In this document: positions 39,788 to 43,334 of the stretch, piece after piece
Numbering within the stretch: position 1 is the first letter of the stretch
Layout of the letters: each line of letters opens with the position of its first letter
Origin: an uncultured Acidimicrobiales bacterium
GTDB lineage: Bacteria > Actinomycetota > Acidimicrobiia > Acidimicrobiales > SHLQ01
NCBI GenBank assembly: GCA_938038785.1
Contig: CALHTB010000084.1
Coordinates: forward strand, 1 to 43,334
Direction: 5' to 3'
Length of the DNA stretch: 43,334 nt
Position numbers and translations under genes: made by a program
Notes under the pieces: model-generated
Told to the model about the DNA's origin: nothing
The model's database searches: none
What the model saw: the letters and a program-made list of their open reading frames with translations, nothing else

Positions 39788-41392
39788 TCAGCTACTGCAG
39801 CTGAGCATGCTGCAGCCCACTCGACTGCGGGCCCAATCGGGGCGCTTGGCTGCGAACTCTTCCTTGCCGGGTTGTTCGACGTAGGGGTTTCGCATGACGT
39901 CGAGCAGTTCGGTCACGCCCGAGTGGTCGCCCGTTTCGCTCTTGTCGATAGCCAGCTGCGCAAGGTAGTTCCGCATGACGTACAGCGGGTTGACGGCATT
40001 CATGGCGTCTCGGCGCTCACCGTCGTCGGTGCCTTCTGAACGAACTCGAGCAACGTAGGTGTCGAGCCAAGAGTCCCAACGACCCCGCAGTTCATCGGTG
40101 AGTTGTTCGTCGGGCACATAGAACGCATCGAGCAGAGGCGCGAACCGGTCGTCGGCGGCGATGCCATCGTCGGTACTCACGTTGGCGAGCCCTCGGTAGA
40201 ACAGCGTCATGTCAGTCTCGGCGTCTTGGAGGAGGTCGAGCATGTCGACCATCAGCGGTTCGTCGCGGTCGGCGTCCCACTCGGCCAGGCCGAGCTTCGA
40301 GCGCATCATGTCCTGGTGCTGGCTCTGGAAGTGGGTGACGTATCCGTCGATCGCCAGCTGCAGGGCGTCGGCGTCCTCGACCAGAGGATAGAGAGCGTTG
40401 CCCAGTTGTGCGAGGTTCCATTGACCAATGCCGGGCTGGTTGCCGAAGCGATAGCGCTTGCCGTGGCGATCGGTGGTGTTCGGGGTCCAGTTCGGGTCGT
40501 AGTTCTCGAGCCAGCCGTAGGGGCCGTAGTCGATCGTCAACCCGAGGATCGAAAGGTTGTCGGTGTTCATCACGCCATGGACGAAACCAACGCGCTGCCA
40601 GTGCACGATCGTTTCGGCTGTGCGCTTCACCACCTCGGCATAGAACGCCGTGTAGGTCTCGGGTGTCGGGTTGCCGTCGGCGGGCCAGAGCTCGGGGTAG
40701 TACTCGCGAATCGTGAAGTCGGCGAGCGCTCGGAGCTCGTCGAACTCCCCCATCGAGGCCGGCAGTTCGAAGCTGCCAAACCGGATGAAGCTGGGAGCAA
40801 CCCGGCACACAACCGCTCCGGGTTCAAGGGCGGGATGCCCGTCATAGAGCATGTCGCGCATCACCTGGTCGCCGGTCAGGCTGAGCGAAAGTGCACGCGT
40901 CGTCGGAACGCCGAGATGAAACATGGCTTCGGAACACAGGTACTCGCGAATCGACGACCGCAGAACCGCAAGGCCGTCGGCCGTTCGCGAGTACGAGGTG
41001 CGGCCGGCGCCCTTGAGCTGCAGCGTTTGACGTTGCCCGTCTGGGGTAACGAGCTCGCCGAGGTTGATGGCACGACCATCGCCCAGCTGGCCAGCCCAGT
41101 TCCCAAACTGGTGACCGCCGTAGCGCATAGCGAAGCTGTCCATACCGGGCAGTACGAGGTTGCCGGTAACCATGTCGCGAAATTCATCGGACGCCAGTTG
41201 TTCGGCGGTGAGACCCAGCATCTCGGCGACCTCATCGGCAACCGATATGACCTCAGGAGCGGCCGTCGGCGTCGGGTCGACACGGGTGAACATGGCCCCG
41301 GGCGCCTGATGCGGCACGTTCGACGGATTCGGGTCGGCAGGAAGTTCTGCAGTGAATCGATTGTCGAACTCGAGAGATTCAAGAACGGTCAT
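39788..41392 (-). CDS. selO: Protein adenylyltransferase SelO (YdiU family)
   Basis: 534 residues. SelO is a pseudokinase-fold enzyme that AMPylates proteins in redox control. Visible signatures: RYGGHQFGNWAGQLGDGRAINLGEL, LQLKGAGRTSYSRTADGLAVLRSSIREYLCSEAM, HGVMNTDNLSI with the catalytic-loop residues, and TIDYGPYGWLE binding metal. The C-terminus ends SCSS, the Cys counterpart of the eukaryotic SelO Sec-Ser-Ser end. ATG 41392 (MTVLESLEFDNRF) is preferred to an 8-codon extension. Divergent from the DUF222-HNH gene, with a GGGGTC-family palindrome between them. Confidence 0.93.
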   Translation of the reverse strand: MTVLESLEFDNRFTAELPADPNPSNVPHQAPGAMFTRVDPTPTAAPEVISVADEVAEMLGLTAEQLASDEFRDMVTGNLVLPGMDSFAMRYGGHQFGNWAGQLGDGRAINLGELVTPDGQRQTLQLKGAGRTSYSRTADGLAVLRSSIREYLCSEAMFHLGVPTTRALSLSLTGDQVMRDMLYDGHPALEPGAVVCRVAPSFIRFGSFELPASMGEFDELRALADFTIREYYPELWPADGNPTPETYTAFYAEVVKRTAETIVHWQRVGFVHGVMNTDNLSILGLTIDYGPYGWLENYDPNWTPNTTDRHGKRYRFGNQPGIGQWNLAQLGNALYPLVEDADALQLAIDGYVTHFQSQHQDMMRSKLGLAEWDADRDEPLMVDMLDLLQDAETDMTLFYRGLANVSTDDGIAADDRFAPLLDAFYVPDEQLTDELRGRWDSWLDTYVARVRSEGTDDGERRDAMNAVNPLYVMRNYLAQLAIDKSETGDHSGVTELLDVMRNPYVEQPGKEEFAAKRPDWARSRVGCSMLSCSS

Positions 41393-41422
41393 AGGTCTAG
41401 TCAACCAAGCCTTCACCCGAAT

Positions 41423-41453
41423 CTGACATCCGGGGTCAGACCCCAGATGTCAG
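41423..41453. repeat. GGGGTC-palindrome family, copy 4
   Basis: Core GGGGTCAGACCCC (41432-41444) with outer arms CTGACATC (41423-41430) and GATGTCAG (41446-41453). The result is a 31-bp almost perfect palindrome between divergent selO and the HNH gene. Confidence 0.8.
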
Positions 41454-41530
41454 TCAACGATGCGCGATTGGCGGTGTCTTGCACACCCGAGTCGTGGTCC
41501 AGATTTTTCTTGGATTTCTGTGTGCCCGAC

Positions 41531-41560
41531 TTGGCGTAAGTCGAACGTGCGTTCTATCTT
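41531..41560 (+). promoter_or_regulatory. Promoter of the DUF222-HNH gene
   Basis: TTGGCG (41531-41536), an 18-bp spacer and TATCTT (41555-41560) lie 7 nt before ATG 41568. This has the best -35/-10 pair among the leaderless-type starts. Confidence 0.55.
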
Positions 41561-41567
41561 GGAATGT

Positions 41568-43064
41568 ATGGCAACAACCACGTTCACCGCTGCACCGGGC
41601 ACCGACCCCGCACTCGTCGTGACCGACGCCATGATCCGCATCGACCACGAACTCACCCACCTCCCAACCAAAACCGCACTCCAACTCATCAACTTCTCCC
41701 GCAACCGCCTCGACGCCACCGAAGCCCGACTGTTAGCCGACCGCTACGAAAACGGGGCGTCGGACCGCCAAGTCGAAGACCTCGTCCGCAACCAAGGCAA
41801 CACGTCAAAGAAAGAAGCCAAAAAGCGGGCATCACGAGCCAAAGCAACCAACGCCAACCCCGACATCGCCACCAAACTCGAAACCGGCGAACTCACCACC
41901 GAACAAGCCGACGTCATCGCCGATGCCGCCGAAGAAACCGACGGCGCCGCCGCCTGCGACCCCGAACTCATCGAACAAGTATCAAAAACCACACCCGAGC
42001 AAGGCCGTAAGAAAGCCCGCAAATACGTCAACGACCGACAAAACGCCGACGACATACAAAACCGTCACGACAAACAACACCGCCAACGCGGCTGGTACCG
42101 GCACCGGCTCCCAAACGGCAACAGCGCCATCACCTTCCACGGCACCGACGAAAAAATCGACGACATCGAACGCAAAGTCACCACCGGAGCCGACCAGGAA
42201 TACCAAGCCGACGGCGGCCGAAACGTCCCCCGACACAAACACCCCCGCACCAACGACCAACGCGGCTTCGACGCCGCCCACAAACTCATCACCGGCACAG
42301 GCACCGAAAACAACAACAGCTGCAACAACAGCCGCGACGCAGACCAGGACGCCGGAAACGCCAACAACAGCGACGCAGACCAGGGCGACCACGCTAGCCA
42401 GGCCGGGCACACCGACGAAGCCAACTCGTCGAAGTCAAGCAACAAACCGCCGGCACGGCCTCAGCGGCGCACAGTCCGTGATGTCGTGCACGTCAACGTG
42501 ACCCTCGAACAACTCACCGGCACCGATAGATCCGCCATTATTGCCTCCGACGGCAAGCCGCTCCCCCGCTCAATCTTCGACGAACTCGTATGCGGCGCCG
42601 ACTTCATCGCCCACATCTTCGACGGCAACGGCGACCTCCTCTGGCAAGGCCGCCGCAAACGCTTAGCGACACCCGCCCAAATCAACGGACTTATCGCCCG
42701 AGACGGCCAATGCGTCCAATGCGGCGCCCACCACACAAAATGTGTGGCACATCACCTGTTGCCATCAATAGCCCCCGCCCAAGGCGAAACCAACATCAAC
42801 AACCTCGCCTTCGTCTGCGACGACTGCCACATACGCATCCACCAACAAAATCTCACCCTCTACTACGACCCGGGAAACCAAACCTGGAAAACCCGCGCGG
42901 CTAAACCCCACGAAATACCACCCGACAACCAACACCAAAAACCCAAACCCACCGTCGGCAAATACCGGAACAAACCCTCGCCCGCACCAAACCGGCAACA
43001 CCCCGAACACGGCAAACCCCGCGCCCACGAACAACGAAACAACTTCCACCGAAAACTCTTCTGA
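41568..43064 (+). CDS. DUF222-like HNH endonuclease domain protein (13E12-type)
   Basis: 498 residues. An alpha-helical DUF222-like N-terminus (about 10-210), an Asn/Asp/Ser-rich low-complexity linker (about 245-300), and a C-terminal HNH nuclease domain (about 382-425): two CxxC knuckles (CVQC, CDDC), the HH of VAHHLLP, an N in NINNLAFVC and a final H. Such proteins occur in many copies in actinobacteria and resemble the M. tuberculosis 13E12 repeat family; their role is not settled, though homing or transposition-related activity is suspected. Codons are strikingly A- and C-rich on the coding strand, unlike the neighbours, which suggests mobility. Repeats flank both sides. Confidence 0.82.
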   Translation: MATTTFTAAPGTDPALVVTDAMIRIDHELTHLPTKTALQLINFSRNRLDATEARLLADRYENGASDRQVEDLVRNQGNTSKKEAKKRASRAKATNANPDIATKLETGELTTEQADVIADAAEETDGAAACDPELIEQVSKTTPEQGRKKARKYVNDRQNADDIQNRHDKQHRQRGWYRHRLPNGNSAITFHGTDEKIDDIERKVTTGADQEYQADGGRNVPRHKHPRTNDQRGFDAAHKLITGTGTENNNSCNNSRDADQDAGNANNSDADQGDHASQAGHTDEANSSKSSNKPPARPQRRTVRDVVHVNVTLEQLTGTDRSAIIASDGKPLPRSIFDELVCGADFIAHIFDGNGDLLWQGRRKRLATPAQINGLIARDGQCVQCGAHHTKCVAHHLLPSIAPAQGETNINNLAFVCDDCHIRIHQQNLTLYYDPGNQTWKTRAAKPHEIPPDNQHQKPKPTVGKYRNKPSPAPNRQHPEHGKPRAHEQRNNFHRKLF

Positions 43065-43073
43065 CCACCTGCG

Positions 43074-43110
43074 ACGTTCGACAACCGCAACGTTCGACAA
43101 CCGCAACGTT
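43074..43110. repeat. 16-bp tandem repeat after the HNH gene
   Basis: ACGTTCGACAACCGCA is present twice (43074-43089, 43090-43105) with a partial third (ACGTT, 43106-43110), starting 10 bp after the HNH stop. Confidence 0.75.
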
Positions 43111-43135
43111 TGGAGCCGCAGGCGAGAAACTCGGG
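43108..43135 (+). repeat. 28-bp dispersed repeat, second copy
   Basis: GTTTGGAGCCGCAGGCGAG and the following ACTCGGG match, inverted, the element at 39625-39652 at 24 of 28 positions. Together the two copies bracket selO and the HNH gene. Confidence 0.65.
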
Positions 43136-43167
43136 TCCGGGGAAGCCCGCCAGGGTTGAGCCGGTAC

Positions 43168-43334
43168 CTAGACTTTTTCGAGGAGGGGACGTGGATCGAC
43201 GCGAGCCTTCAGGTTCTGACCTCGGCTCCTCGTCTCGCCAAGCTGGCGATCGAACGAGTCGACTTCGCGCCACACGTTGTCGGCCATCACGTCGTCTGGT
43301 TCGATATCGGCGTAAATCGTCGTCGTGACGTACG
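43168..43334 (-). CDS. 3' end of an unrecognised gene (cut by window edge)
   Basis: The last 54 codons and TAG stop of a gene running in from beyond the right edge. Readable parts are YVTTTIYADIEPDDVM, then ADNVWREVDSFDRQLGETR and LKARVDPRPLLEKV at the C-terminus. The composition (Asp/Glu/Arg-rich, GC-rich third positions) is that of a real coding region, and no stop interrupts it. I do not recognise the family. A frame on the same strand but in a different phase spans this area and is a shadow. Confidence 0.6.
   Translation of the reverse strand, partial: YVTTTIYADIEPDDVMADNVWREVDSFDRQLGETRSRGQNLKARVDPRPLLEKV

Noticed and set aside
40103-41539. 478-codon plus-strand frame antisense to selO
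   Set aside because: The minus-strand SelO has all family motifs; the antisense translation shows no recognisable domain.
42863-43273. 136-codon minus-strand frame across the HNH 3' end and right flank
   Set aside because: It crosses the tandem repeat and is in the wrong phase relative to the real partial gene that ends at 43168.

Overview
This window is GC-rich chromosomal DNA that looks like a non-mycolate actinobacterium, most probably Acidimicrobiia (Ilumatobacter-like). I infer this from the protein families, the frequent GTG starts, a DUF222-type HNH protein, an LprG/P55-type lipoprotein-transporter pair, and many start codons sitting 5-8 nt downstream of a TANNNT-like -10 box, which suggests leaderless transcripts. 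I could not run a taxonomic search, so the assignment is an inference.

Region 1 (1-4.9 kb, minus strand) is a phenylacetate degradation operon in the order paaZ-paaA-paaD-paaB-paaC-paaK (paaK is cut by the window edge). It encodes the oxepin-CoA ring-opening enzyme, the phenylacetyl-CoA epoxidase subunits, the Fe-S maturation factor and the CoA ligase. No paaE reductase gene is visible. The intergenic gaps carry hairpins and an inverted copy of the paaD ribosome-site/start segment.

Region 2 (5.0-11.9 kb, minus strand) runs tldD-pmbA, a membrane GAF-GGDEF protein with a degenerate active site, an LprG-like lipoprotein, and an overlapping P55-like MFS exporter. The exporter is fused to an extra membrane helix, a coiled coil and a Val-Pro-Val-rich repeat. 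I consider the last two genes a candidate envelope lipid-export system.

Region 3 (12-24.8 kb) holds mixed housekeeping genes: an FlK-like thioesterase, a secreted beta-propeller protein, dxs, a tail-anchored shikimate-kinase-like ATPase, an anchored extracellular protein of unknown role, a cyclophilin lipoprotein, an M20 peptidase, a P-loop ATPase, an HIBADH-like dehydrogenase, YceI, and a TetR regulator with a clear operator between it and YceI.

Region 4 (24.8-33.1 kb) holds a PQ-loop-like membrane protein, an EamA transporter, a SanA/YdcF-like DUF218 protein, an HSL-type esterase, and an apparent exopolysaccharide locus: a CapA-like protein divergent from a processive GT2 synthase followed by an excalibur-GH26 glycosidase.

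Region 5 (33.1-43.3 kb) holds a CaiB/BaiF CoA-transferase, a HAD phosphatase, a VOC protein, a cytochrome c-copper monooxygenase fusion lipoprotein, an M3 oligopeptidase, SelO, the DUF222-HNH protein and the 3' end of an unrecognised gene. Dispersed repeats lie between these genes. The most distinctive is a four-copy palindrome with core GGGGTC(A/T)GACC whose outer arms differ between copies yet always pair. No tRNA, rRNA, CRISPR array, intact insertion sequence or prophage was recognised.
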